Below, in pieces: positions 15,535 to 23,319 of a stretch of DNA of 42,010 nt. This DNA comes from Acidobacteriota bacterium (lineage in GTDB: Bacteria; Acidobacteriota; Terriglobia; Bryobacterales; Bryobacteraceae). Where the stretch lies: NCBI GenBank assembly GCA_016178945.1, contig JACOSH010000070.1, forward strand, positions 1 to 42,010. Reading direction: 5' to 3'. The notes beneath the pieces were generated by a model, which was not told where the DNA came from, made no database searches, and worked only from the letters and a program-made list of their open reading frames with translations. The stretch's first letter is position 1; each line of letters begins with the position of its first letter. The position numbers and the translations under genes are program-made.

Positions 15535-18500
15535 GGGGAAGCCACTGGATGCCATCTGAATTTGCAGTTCACCTGGATCAGGTTCGGCTCGGACGGGCGC
15601 CCGTGCGTTGCCGCCGGCCGCCGGACGGCTCAAAACGTGAATCGCACGGAGCCCTGCATCACACGCGGCGATCGTGTCGACGTAACCTGGCCGAACCGCG
15701 CATTCACCTGGTTGGAACCGGGCCGTGGTGTCGACCCCCGAGAACTGGGTGTGGTTGAAGGCGTTGTACATCTCCCAGCGCAGTTGGACGAACCGGCTCT
15801 CTCCCTTCACCGGGATCCTCTTGACCAGCGACATATCCCAGTTGTGCACGCCCGGACCGCGAATCACGTCCTTGGGCGCATTGCCGGGATCGCCCCTCGC
15901 CGGCCGGGCAAAGACCAAAGTGTCAAACCACTGGTAGAAGGAGCGGTCGCCGGAGGGCAGTTGAGCCTTCCCCGTGACCACAATGCGCGTCCCGTCGCCG
16001 CCGCCGGTGATGTCGGCGCCGTCCGTGGTGCTGAATCCCACGCCGCTCGGCTGGCCGCTGACAAAGGCGCTGATGCCGGACACCTGCCAGTGGTCGAACA
16101 AATGGCGCACCACCGGGTTCGGCAGCAGCCGGCTGGCCTTCGGCAGTTCCCAACTGTAGTTGACGACCAGGTTGTGGGTTTGGTCGGCGCCGTCCTTGCC
16201 ATAGCTCCAAACGCGGAGCGGCCGGTAGATCGGGATACCCGTGTAGTCCATGAATTTCGAATACGTGTAAGCGGCGCCGAACTGCACACCCCGGGCGAAC
16301 CGCCGGTTCAACGACACCAGCAGGGCGTGATAGTTCGACGAATACGCGTTGTCGTTGAAGCTCACGTTGCCGTATCCCGGCAGCGGGCGGAAGAAGCTGT
16401 CGGGCAGCGGCCGGCCGGGGCTGGTCGGGTCCTGATTGGCGGCCAGGAAGCGCGCGCCGTACGGCACGCTGTTCAGGTTTCTGCCTTGCCCGATGTGGCG
16501 GCCCAGCGTACCGGCATACGAAACGTCCAGCACGGTGGAAAAGCCGATATCCTGCTGGACCCCCAAGGTCAGGTTGTAGGAGGCCGGCGTCTTGTTCTGC
16601 CGGTTGTAGCTGTTGGTGTTGCTCGGGAACAGCACGCCCGCGCTCTGGAGGAACGTGCTCAGGTTGCCGTAGTAGAGCGTGGGGGTGAAGATCGCCGGAG
16701 GATTGTTTGTGGTCGGGCTCCACTTGCTCACCCGCATGTTGTACAGGATCGCGGCGCCGCCCCGGATGGCGGTCTTGCCCTTCCCAAACGGATCGTAGGA
16801 GAAGCCCAGCCGCGGACCGTAGAGTACGGGCTGCTGGTCGACAAATCCCCTCGGATAGTCTTTTTCGCCCGACACCACTCCGCCGGGCGCGGCGTTTCCA
16901 GTGCCCGGGACAAAGGCGCCGATCAGCGCGGCCGGCGCAAAGACCCCGGTGAGCGGATTCTGTGCGGCCCGCTTTCCGTCAGGCCCCAAAGCGGCGCGAT
17001 AAAAGACCGGCGCCTGGCGGGCGTCGTACTTCTCCAGGGCCAGCACCGATTGCTGCCCTTCGTACCGCGGATACATCTGGTTGAACCAACTGAAGCGCAT
17101 TCCGTATTCGAAGGTCAGCCGGCGGCTCGCCTTCCAACTGTCCTGGGCGAACCATTCGACGATGCTCTGCCGCTCGTTGGCCCCATACCGTGCGTTGGAC
17201 TCCGAATAGGTTTGGAAGTTGCCCAGCAGCGCGTTCGAGTAGGCCCAGTTGGAATCGAACGGGTTGTTGGTGTCTCTCCCGAAGTTGTAGGTGCCGCTGA
17301 ACACGCTTCGCTCGCCCTCGTATTCCCGCAGCCGGTAAATGGAGACGCCCAGCTTGACTGCGTGGCTGCGGCGCAGGATGGTCACATTGTCGTTGAAACT
17401 GAACGTCGTGTCGGCGCCTCCGGTCAGGAACCGGTCGTCGAAGGACACGTCCGCGCTGCTCGGAACGCCTCCGAACGAGAAGCGCGGGATAATGCCCTGG
17501 GCATTGCTCCGTGGGAACCACTGCCCGGCGGTGAAACCCACTTTGGACCGAAGGACTTTGTCGATCTCGTCTTGCGATCCGTAGGGATACCAGGCCTCGT
17601 GGTTGTGGCGCGCGCCGGCGGTGAATTCCATTACCACGGTGGGGGTGAAAACGTGCGTCCACCCGGCGCCCAGTCCCGATTCCGTGAAACAATAGCACTG
17701 CCCGAACAACCCCCACGCCGATGCGCCGGAGGCGACGGCGTAGCCCTGCTGCTGGGCCAGCCAGGTCTTGCCGCGCACGTAGAACCGGTCATTCGCCGTT
17801 GGCACCACGTCGATCTTGAACAACTGGCTTCGCTTTGGTTGCCGCAGAGCTTCCTGGAACACATGGTTGTAATTGCCCCGGGTCACGCTCCGGTCCTGGA
17901 AGTTCGGCAAAGGCAGGATGTTCATCAGCGCCAGGCCGTTGGCGTTGAGACGCCCGGCGGGGATCCTGTTTCCCGGAAAGGGCTGCCCGCTGAGATGGTC
18001 GGTAATCGAAATCAGCCGCCCGCCGACGTCCAGCGTCTGCGAGAAGTCGCCGCCGCGCTCCAGCGCCGTGGGCGTGGTGACTTGTTGCAGCGACCCGGGA
18101 TACTTGATCCCCCAGCTCTCCAGGTTGTAGAAGCCGAATAACCAATCCTTGTTCTTGTTGAATCTGCCGGGGACGTAGATGGGCCCGCCCAGCGTGAACC
18201 CGAGCGTGCTGTAGCGGTACAGCGGCTTCGAGACGCCGTTGCGGTTATTGAAGAAATCGGTCGCGTTGAACATTTCGTGCCGCTTGTACCAGTAGCCGGT
18301 TCCGTGGTAATCGCGGCCGCCCGACTTGGTCACCACTTCGACCACCGCTCCGCCGTTGCCGGCATATTCGGCCTGGTAGCTGTTCAGGATCACCTTGACC
18401 TCGCCGATCGCGTCCAAGGTCGTCACGCTGGAAAAGACGTTCGGCGATCCGATGTCATTGCTGACCACGCCGTCCACGGCCAGGATATTGGTCGCCCCCA

Positions 18501-19059
18501 TGGCGCCGCCGATGTTGGGGGTGCCGGTGCCGAAGCTGCCCCCGACCGCCTCCGAGTCGCTGGTGTACTGCACGCCCGGGATGAGCTTCAGAAGCGAGAC
18601 GACCTCTCGCCCGCGGGTCTGGATCGACGCGAGCTGGTCCGGGCTGAGCAGAGCCGAGCGCTCCGAGCTGGCCGTCTGCACCACTGCGCCCTGGGCGACC
18701 ACGCTGATGGTCTCGGTGACGGCGCCGATGCTGAGCTGGATGTCGCCCACCGGCAGGCGCTCGTTGGCGCTCAACACGATCCCCGTCCGCTGGAACGCTT
18801 TGAATCCGCTCTGCTCTACCTTCAGCGAGTACCCGCCCGGTGGCACGGCCAGAAAGGTGAATTGGCCATTCTGATTCGTGGTTGTGGTCCGGGGCTCCCC
18901 GGTGCGCTCGCTGGTCAGCACGACGCTGGCCCCAACGATCACCTGGTTGGACGGATCGGTGACCGTGCCGGTAATGGCCCCCGTCACCGTCATCTGCGCC
19001 AGCGCCTGTCCGCCCAGCAACACAGCCAGGCACAAACCGATGCGACTCTTGAGGAGCAT
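15487..19059 (-). CDS. Oar-like TonB-dependent outer-membrane receptor, frameshifted at the C-terminus
   Basis: As read the frame encodes 1190 residues. It has a signal peptide (MLLKSRIGLCLAVLLGGQALA), a carboxypeptidase-regulatory Ig-like domain (about 25-110, GAITGTVTDPSNQ), a plug domain (about 120-240) and a long beta-barrel with Tyr/Phe/Asn-rich strands. Such Oar-like receptors are expanded in Acidobacteria and take up or bind large substrates. At about 15714 one extra C on the coding strand shifts the frame. The other frame resumes with NQVNARFGQVTSTRSPRVM and stops at 15630-15632 after GSVRFTF, exactly the terminal-Phe strand expected of an outer-membrane barrel. The annotated end at 15487 is therefore a run-on, and the intact ancestor would have had about 1142 residues. 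The start ATG at 19059 has GGGAGGTC 6 bp upstream. Confidence 0.88.
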   Translation of the reverse strand: MLLKSRIGLCLAVLLGGQALAQMTVTGAITGTVTDPSNQVIVGASVVLTSERTGEPRTTTTNQNGQFTFLAVPPGGYSLKVEQSGFKAFQRTGIVLSANERLPVGDIQLSIGAVTETISVVAQGAVVQTASSERSALLSPDQLASIQTRGREVVSLLKLIPGVQYTSDSEAVGGSFGTGTPNIGGAMGATNILAVDGVVSNDIGSPNVFSSVTTLDAIGEVKVILNSYQAEYAGNGGAVVEVVTKSGGRDYHGTGYWYKRHEMFNATDFFNNRNGVSKPLYRYSTLGFTLGGPIYVPGRFNKNKDWLFGFYNLESWGIKYPGSLQQVTTPTALERGGDFSQTLDVGGRLISITDHLSGQPFPGNRIPAGRLNANGLALMNILPLPNFQDRSVTRGNYNHVFQEALRQPKRSQLFKIDVVPTANDRFYVRGKTWLAQQQGYAVASGASAWGLFGQCYCFTESGLGAGWTHVFTPTVVMEFTAGARHNHEAWYPYGSQDEIDKVLRSKVGFTAGQWFPRSNAQGIIPRFSFGGVPSSADVSFDDRFLTGGADTTFSFNDNVTILRRSHAVKLGVSIYRLREYEGERSVFSGTYNFGRDTNNPFDSNWAYSNALLGNFQTYSESNARYGANERQSIVEWFAQDSWKASRRLTFEYGMRFSWFNQMYPRYEGQQSVLALEKYDARQAPVFYRAALGPDGKRAAQNPLTGVFAPAALIGAFVPGTGNAAPGGVVSGEKDYPRGFVDQQPVLYGPRLGFSYDPFGKGKTAIRGGAAILYNMRVSKWSPTTNNPPAIFTPTLYYGNLSTFLQSAGVLFPSNTNSYNRQNKTPASYNLTLGVQQDIGFSTVLDVSYAGTLGRHIGQGRNLNSVPYGARFLAANQDPTSPGRPLPDSFFRPLPGYGNVSFNDNAYSSNYHALLVSLNRRFARGVQFGAAYTYSKFMDYTGIPIYRPLRVWSYGKDGADQTHNLVVNYSWELPKASRLLPNPVVRHLFDHWQVSGISAFVSGQPSGVGFSTTDGADITGGGDGTRIVVTGKAQLPSGDRSFYQWFDTLVFARPARGDPGNAPKDVIRGPGVHNWDMSLVKRIPVKGESRFVQLRWEMYNAFNHTQFSGVDTTARFQPGECAVRPGYVDTIAACDAGLRAIHVLSRPAAGGNARAPVRAEPDPGELQIQMASSGFPPRRSQRGFSDHIATK

Positions 19060-19075
19060 GTGCGACCTCCCGCCC

Positions 19076-19135
19076 TGGCGTAACGCCAAGGCCCCAATGA
19101 GGCGGATCATACTGCCCGGTGACGCGAAAAGTCAA
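19076..19135 (-). promoter_or_regulatory. Sigma-70-like promoter and leader palindrome of the TonB receptor gene
   Basis: On the minus strand TTGACT (19135-19130) and TATGAT (19111-19106) are separated by 18 bp, a close match to the -35/-10 consensus, which puts transcription start near 19099. Between that point and the GGGAGGTC ribosome site lies the palindrome TGGCG-TTA-CGCCA (19088-19076), which could be a repressor site or a leader hairpin. Confidence 0.6.
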
Positions 19136-19171
19136 CCCCAGCGTCCTGTTGGAGGATAATGGGACAGACCG

Positions 19172-20167
19172 ATGACCCGCCCCCTGCTGCGCATCGAGTT
19201 CGATACCCAGCAACTGGTCGACCGGTACCCCCCGGGTTGGCGTCATCGGAACAAGCAGCTTGTCTATGAGATAGCCTGTCCGCCGGGATGCGCCCACGGC
19301 GGCCGGATCACCTTCAGCAGGTGGGTGGCGATGGCCCTGCCCGAGCGCGTGGACGTGTCTCAAGCCGTGGAGTTGGTCGATGGCCGCCAGGACCACTACG
19401 ACTACGCCCCGGCGGCCCCGGCCGAAGCCGTGGAATGGCATGTGAACTTTGCTGATCCGCGTCTCTTTGTGGCCTACGGATCACCGCTGTTCGCCCAGGA
19501 CGAGATGCAGGTGGCTGAACATCCGGCTCTGGGATCGCTGAAGGAGGCCTTGGAGGCCGGCGGACAGACTGCCCTCACCGTGGAGAGCGGTCGGCCTACT
19601 CCTGTGCTCGTGATGGGCGTGGAACGCCGCTGTCGCGTGGAGTGTGACCGCGACGCGGATCAGGACCGCCCGCATGGACTCTACGGCAACGCCTTCGCCC
19701 GGGCCCCCGAGTCCGCGGTGCGACGCGCCACCCGCCCGATCCATCCACCGGGTATCACAAATCTCATCGCGATGGCGGCGCCGTATGGCGGCTTCGGACT
19801 CTACAAGACCTCCGAGATCCAATATGCCCTCACCACCGCGTTTACGGGCTTTCGAGCCGCGCGGCTGGAATCCGAGCTGCTGGGAGGACCGGGCGTTCCG
19901 GTGATCGTTCACACGGGGTTCTGGGGGTGTGGTGCGTTCGGTGGCAACCGGGTGTTGATGGCCATGCTCCAGGTGCTGGCAGCGGGCATGGCCGGGTCGA
20001 ACAAGCTCGTCTTTCATTGCTTCAATGGCGACGGGATGCGCGCGCTGGAGGAAGCGCAATCGCTGCTTCTCGCGCTGACTGCACGCGGAACCGCCGGGAT
20101 CACGGAACACCTGGTTCAGAAGGTATCCGGCATGAGATTCCGCTGGGGCGCCAGCGATGGCAACTAG
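19172..20167 (+). CDS. Divergent poly(ADP-ribose) glycohydrolase (PARG)-like protein
   Basis: A 331-residue protein with no signal peptide. Two segments match canonical PARG catalytic domains in order. VNFADPRL...FAQDEMQVAEHP (about residues 91-117) aligns without gaps to the PARG FAN-x3-GGG-x7-QEE loop followed by PEL. HTGFWGCGAFGGNRVLMAML (247-266), with VFHCFNGDGM after it, aligns to the TGNWGCGAFGGD-LKAL-Q segment. The second, catalytic Glu of QEE is kept (Glu 111 in QDE), but the GGG of the ADP-ribose loop is replaced by FVA. By family it would release ADP-ribose from modified macromolecules; activity is uncertain given the changed loop. No good ribosome site precedes the ATG; a GATAAT box at 19155-19160 could give a nearly leaderless mRNA. 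Confidence 0.8.
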   Translation: MTRPLLRIEFDTQQLVDRYPPGWRHRNKQLVYEIACPPGCAHGGRITFSRWVAMALPERVDVSQAVELVDGRQDHYDYAPAAPAEAVEWHVNFADPRLFVAYGSPLFAQDEMQVAEHPALGSLKEALEAGGQTALTVESGRPTPVLVMGVERRCRVECDRDADQDRPHGLYGNAFARAPESAVRRATRPIHPPGITNLIAMAAPYGGFGLYKTSEIQYALTTAFTGFRAARLESELLGGPGVPVIVHTGFWGCGAFGGNRVLMAMLQVLAAGMAGSNKLVFHCFNGDGMRALEEAQSLLLALTARGTAGITEHLVQKVSGMRFRWGASDGN

Positions 20168-20173
20168 AGTCTA

Positions 20174-20327
20174 TTATTCCAGCCCGGTGGGCTGGTCGAA
20201 AACCACGTCCAGGGTGACGCCCTGCCGGAGCTCCACTTCCTTGCCCAGGGTCATGAGCGCAGTCGCCGGGCCCACCGCCGCGCCGGCCCGGCCCCGATGC
20301 CGGAGAACTTCCAGCTTCGATCCACCA
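20174..20327 (-). pseudogene. Truncated copy of the glycine-zipper gene 3' end (left flank of the ATPase/TOPRIM island)
   Basis: On the minus strand this 154-bp piece encodes ...KEVELRQGVTLDVVFDQP.GLE and a stop, nearly the same as the last residues of the intact glycine-zipper protein encoded at 22651-23250. Nucleotide similarity covers 20174-20327 versus 22651-22805 and includes a 24-bp identical stretch (20189-20212 and 22666-22689) and a 19-bp one (20309-20327 and 22787-22805). The upstream half is in a different frame (DRSWKFSGIGAG), so the piece is frameshifted as well as truncated. Together with the intact gene it forms imperfect direct repeats around the ATPase/TOPRIM pair. Confidence 0.85.
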
Positions 20328-20351
20328 TCCTGCGCGCGAATTACGGTTCTA

Positions 20352-20366
20352 CTCCCTCGCAGGGAG
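20352..20366. promoter_or_regulatory. Small perfect inverted repeat upstream of the ATPase gene
   Basis: CTCCCT and AGGGAG flank CGC, a perfect 6-bp stem 104 bp before the ATPase start. There is no T-run, so an operator or RNA hairpin is as likely as a terminator. The surrounding 142 bp (20328-20469) hold no recognisable gene; AGGAGG at 20455-20460 is the ribosome site of the ATPase gene. Confidence 0.35.
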
Positions 20367-20469
20367 AAGCACCAGGAAGGTCGAATACTACTACACTCAG
20401 GCCTCCACTATCCTGGAAGTTGGACCATGCTAAGCAACTGGACCAAGCCCGGCGAGGAGGGGCAATTCA

Positions 20470-21783
20470 ATGATCCGGCGAATCCACATTCAGAGGTATA
20501 AGTCGCTGCGCAACGTGGATGTGGCGCTGCAGCCACTTTCGGTCCTCTTCGGTCCGAACGCGGCAGGCAAGAGCAACTTCATCGACGCTTTACAACTCCT
20601 CTCTCGAATCGCCGGTAGCCGCAGCCTCAAGGAAGCTTTCGAACCCCCTTACCGCGGCAAGCCGATGGAGTCATTCTCCTTCGACGAGACCGGCATGGAA
20701 GGGCTCTTGACGAAGGAATCAGTCTCGTTCCAAATCGAGGCCGATATCGATCTTTCGCCAGCCGTAATCGCCGCGGTGAATAAGGAGATCCTGGAGACCA
20801 AGCGCGGGCAGACATCGGATGAGAACGGGGCCGAATCCAAGAAGCCGGCTTCGTTCATTCATCACACGCACCTTCGCTATCGCATCGAAGTGGGGATTGC
20901 CCCGCGATCCGGAATGGTCCACGTCGCCGACGAGTACCTCGGGGCGCTCGGACTTGATGGCCAACCCAAGTCGCGGCCCCAGCCGTTCCTGGAACGGGTC
21001 CACAATCGCATCCACCTCCGCATGGAGGGCCAGTCGCACCCAACCTATTTCGAGCGGTACCTCGACCATGCCATTGTCTCGCGCCCGCACTACGCGCCGC
21101 ACTACCCGCATCTCACGGCTCTCAAAAAGGAGTTGCAGAGTTGGTTTTTCTATTACTTTGAACCTCGCGAACGAATGCGGGCGCCCACCAGCGTCAAAGA
21201 GGTGCGCCATGTAGGGTTAATGGGGGAGGAACTCGCGGCTTTCCTGAACACACTCCGCAACCTCGACCCGCCCCAGTTCAAGGCCGTCGAAAAGGCCTTG
21301 CACAGCCTGATCCCCTCCATCACGGGAATTCGCACCGAGGTGAACAAGGTGGGCGAAGTCGAGTTGAGTCTGATGGAAGGGGCTGTCGCAATGCCGGCGC
21401 GAGTCGTCTCCGAAGGCACGCTACGGGCACTCGGACTGCTCGCCCTGAGCGGCGTAAAGGAACCGCCGGCCGTCATTGGATTTGAAGAGCCTGAGAACGG
21501 AGTTCACCCTCGTCGAATTCGCGACATTGCGAAGATCCTCGAGAGTCGCGCCGAGTCCGGGGATACCCAACTCATCGTCACCACGCACTCACCCATTCTG
21601 CCCGACCACATCCAGGATGAGTGTTTGTTCGTGTGCCAGAAAAAGGACAGCGGAACGATCATCGAGCGGTTTCAAACCTGGGGTCCACTCGCGCGCCGTT
21701 CCGGGATAGACACCGCGTTGGAAGAACGGGCAGAGCAGTTGCCGGTCTCGCAGCGAATGCTCAGGGGCGATTTTGATGCCTGA
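20470..21783 (+). CDS. AAA/ABC-type (AAA_21, OLD-like) ATPase
   Basis: A 437-residue SMC/RecF/OLD-like ATPase. The Walker A loop GPNAAGKS is at 28-35 after IRRIHIQRYKSL, the ABC-signature-like VVSEGTLRALGLLAL comes before the Walker B segment VIGFEEPENGVHP (Glu 339-340), and the H-loop TTHSP has His 373. The middle (about 90-260) is the family's variable lid/coiled region. By family such ATPases act as sensors or scaffolds that control a nuclease partner in defence systems such as OLD, Gabija, PARIS and Septu. The next gene overlaps by 8 bp and encodes a TOPRIM-like protein, which supports a two-gene module. AGGAGG lies 9 bp before the ATG. Codon use is less G/C-biased than in the core genes. 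Confidence 0.9.
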   Translation: MIRRIHIQRYKSLRNVDVALQPLSVLFGPNAAGKSNFIDALQLLSRIAGSRSLKEAFEPPYRGKPMESFSFDETGMEGLLTKESVSFQIEADIDLSPAVIAAVNKEILETKRGQTSDENGAESKKPASFIHHTHLRYRIEVGIAPRSGMVHVADEYLGALGLDGQPKSRPQPFLERVHNRIHLRMEGQSHPTYFERYLDHAIVSRPHYAPHYPHLTALKKELQSWFFYYFEPRERMRAPTSVKEVRHVGLMGEELAAFLNTLRNLDPPQFKAVEKALHSLIPSITGIRTEVNKVGEVELSLMEGAVAMPARVVSEGTLRALGLLALSGVKEPPAVIGFEEPENGVHPRRIRDIAKILESRAESGDTQLIVTTHSPILPDHIQDECLFVCQKKDSGTIIERFQTWGPLARRSGIDTALEERAEQLPVSQRMLRGDFDA

Positions 21784-22375
21784 GATTACGCTTTTCTGCG
21801 AGGACTCCTTCCATGAAAAGTTCATTGGCGCACTGCTGAGGCGATTCATGGATGAGTACCATGCAGCCGTCGAGGCCCGGTTCCTGAGTTCTCAGGGCGG
21901 CCTGTCCCAGATGCACGGTGAGTTGAAATTCTTCCTTCGCGACCTGGAGAGAGACCGGCAGCGCCTTCCGGATTCCGTCATCGTTGTCGTGGATGCCAAT
22001 TGCCAGGGATACCACGGCCGCAAAGATGTGATGGATAGCGTCCTCGCTCATTATCCCCGGTTTCAGCCGCTTGTCTCCTATGCGATCCCCGATCCCCACA
22101 TCGAGCGATGGATGTTGGTGGATGCCAAAGCGTTCCAGACCGTGTTCGGGCGCGGCTGTACGCTGCCGGCAATGAAGTGCGCCAAGGACGAGTATAAGAA
22201 GCTGCTGCGAACCGAGATCCGCAAGAGTGGAGTCGAGGCCCCGCTGGGCGGAGAAGAATTCGCTGAGGACATTGTGATGGCCATGAACTTGGGGCTGGTT
22301 GAAACGCGCGAACCCTCCTTCGGGCTCTTCCTGAAGAGCCTGAAAGCGCTGTTCAACACCTGGAGCCGTCGTTGA
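21776..22375 (+). CDS. TOPRIM-like (DUF4276-type) putative nuclease subunit
   Basis: A 199-residue protein whose ATG lies inside the end of the ATPase gene (8-bp overlap), indicating translational coupling. The layout suits the TOPRIM-like proteins paired with AAA_21 ATPases: an early acidic motif (FCEDSFHEKF, Glu 9-Asp 10), a hydrophobic strand ending in VVVDAN (Asp 73) and PDPHIERWMLVD (Glu 110). In related systems the TOPRIM subunit is an Mg-dependent nuclease released on infection. The canonical DxD is DAN here, so catalysis must be tested. The family name DUF4276 is from memory of motif style, not a search. Confidence 0.75.
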   Translation: MPEITLFCEDSFHEKFIGALLRRFMDEYHAAVEARFLSSQGGLSQMHGELKFFLRDLERDRQRLPDSVIVVVDANCQGYHGRKDVMDSVLAHYPRFQPLVSYAIPDPHIERWMLVDAKAFQTVFGRGCTLPAMKCAKDEYKKLLRTEIRKSGVEAPLGGEEFAEDIVMAMNLGLVETREPSFGLFLKSLKALFNTWSRR

Positions 22376-22410
22376 TCAGTGTACAACCGAAACGGCTGAT
22401 TGAAGTCGAT

Positions 22411-22650
22411 CTACCGATCGAGAGAATGCCGCTCACTCACGATTCGCGAGACGTAGTTGGCTAGTATCGTAGTGCGACGGCCACGGCCGTTGATGGCAGC
22501 CCGAGCGGCGTCAAGAATGGCCCTTGCCATTTCCGGACCTCGACGGAGCTTTGGCTTGGCCTGCTGGACTACGAATTCGCCGACGTGCGCGACAAGCGCG
22601 TCTCGGCCGATCACGAGGTTCTGCCACGCGCCGCTGAAAGGCTTGGCCCG
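22411..22650 (-). pseudogene. Truncated unidentified ORF at the right edge of the ATPase/TOPRIM island
   Basis: On the minus strand the frame is open from 22650 to the stop at 22411 and reads protein-like throughout (AWQNLVIGRDALVAHVGEFV, then PKLRRGPEMARAILDAA, then TTILANYVSRIVSER), with mostly G/C third positions. There is no good start: a GTG at 22614 would leave off the plausible FSGAWQNL part. The frame begins exactly where homology to the duplicated glycine-zipper 3' end begins, as if the 5' part of a gene had been cut off by the rearrangement. I do not recognise the family. The remaining 35 bp to the TOPRIM-like gene show nothing. Confidence 0.45.
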
Positions 22651-23250
22651 TCACTCCAGCTCAACGGGCTGGTCGAAAACCACGTCCAGCGTGACGCCCT
22701 GCCGGAGCTCGACTTCCTTGCCTCGGGTCAGGAGCACGGTCGCCAGGCCCACTGCGGCGCCGGCCCCGGTGCCGATGCCGGCGCCCTTCCAGCTTCGATC
22801 CACCAGGGCGCCCAGATAGGCTCCGGTGCCCGCCAGAATGGCGATCCGGGCCGCGTCGCGGCCATACGAGGAGCCCTGCTTGATCCGGTTCTCTTCCCGG
22901 TCCAGCTTCTGATCCGAATCGGTCGAATCGAGCGAGCTCAAGTGTGGAGAGAACTTGAACACCTTCCCGCTGGGAAGCGTCATCGTCTCCAGCCGGATGC
23001 CCAACTGCGCCCGGCCGGCCACCCGGCCGCTCCGCCTGTTGTGGGCCACGACGCCCTGCACGTAGGAGCCCTCCGGCGCCTCAATCCGGCCGTTCACGAC
23101 GATGGGCGTGGCCGTCCGCAGGTACACGTAATCTCCCTCTCGCGCCGTTCGCGTGCTGATGGAGTTGGCCATCCGCAGCAGCACGTGAGCGCCTTTGGGA
23201 ATCTCCGCGGCTGAGGCGGCCAAAAGCAGCAGGATGGGTGTGAACGTCAT
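22651..23250 (-). CDS. Exported glycine-zipper protein
   Basis: A 199-residue protein with a short signal peptide (MTFTPILLLLAASAAE), so exported. A beta-rich central domain follows (GAHVLLRMANSIST to GKVFKFSPHL), reminiscent of conjugal-transfer TrbI/VirB10-like or surface-antigen domains. Then comes a glycine-rich helical hairpin typical of glycine zippers (ILAGTGAYLGALVDRSWKGA, GIGTGAGAAVGLATVLLT) and a final strand GVTLDVVFDQPVELE. A role in envelope association is inferred; no enzymatic motif is visible. The ATG at 23250 has AGGAGG directly upstream. A damaged copy of its 3' end lies 2.5 kb to the left. It is divergent from the enolase-superfamily gene. Confidence 0.8.
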   Translation of the reverse strand: MTFTPILLLLAASAAEIPKGAHVLLRMANSISTRTAREGDYVYLRTATPIVVNGRIEAPEGSYVQGVVAHNRRSGRVAGRAQLGIRLETMTLPSGKVFKFSPHLSSLDSTDSDQKLDREENRIKQGSSYGRDAARIAILAGTGAYLGALVDRSWKGAGIGTGAGAAVGLATVLLTRGKEVELRQGVTLDVVFDQPVELE

Positions 23251-23271
23251 GGCCCTCCTAAAGAATTCTAA

Positions 23272-23283
23272 CCCGATTTCGGG
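23272..23283. promoter_or_regulatory. Palindrome in the divergent spacer before the enolase-superfamily operon
   Basis: CCCGA and TCGGG flank TT, a perfect 12-bp palindrome in the 69-bp space between the glycine-zipper and enolase-superfamily starts. A TAGACT box at 23302-23307 lies 13 bp before the GTG start at 23320. An operator for the operon is plausible but unproven. Confidence 0.3.
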
Positions 23284-23319
23284 AAAAACCTCTCGATGTA
23301 GTAGACTGGCTTGGAAACC

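Noticed and set aside
15454-18141. A plus-strand 895-codon frame over the TonB receptor
   Set aside because: The minus-strand receptor has signal peptide, plug, barrel, ribosome site and promoter; the plus-strand translation has none of these.
20174-22805. An insertion sequence or transposon with terminal inverted repeats
   Set aside because: The flanking copies are direct, belong to a host gene, and no transposase is encoded between them.
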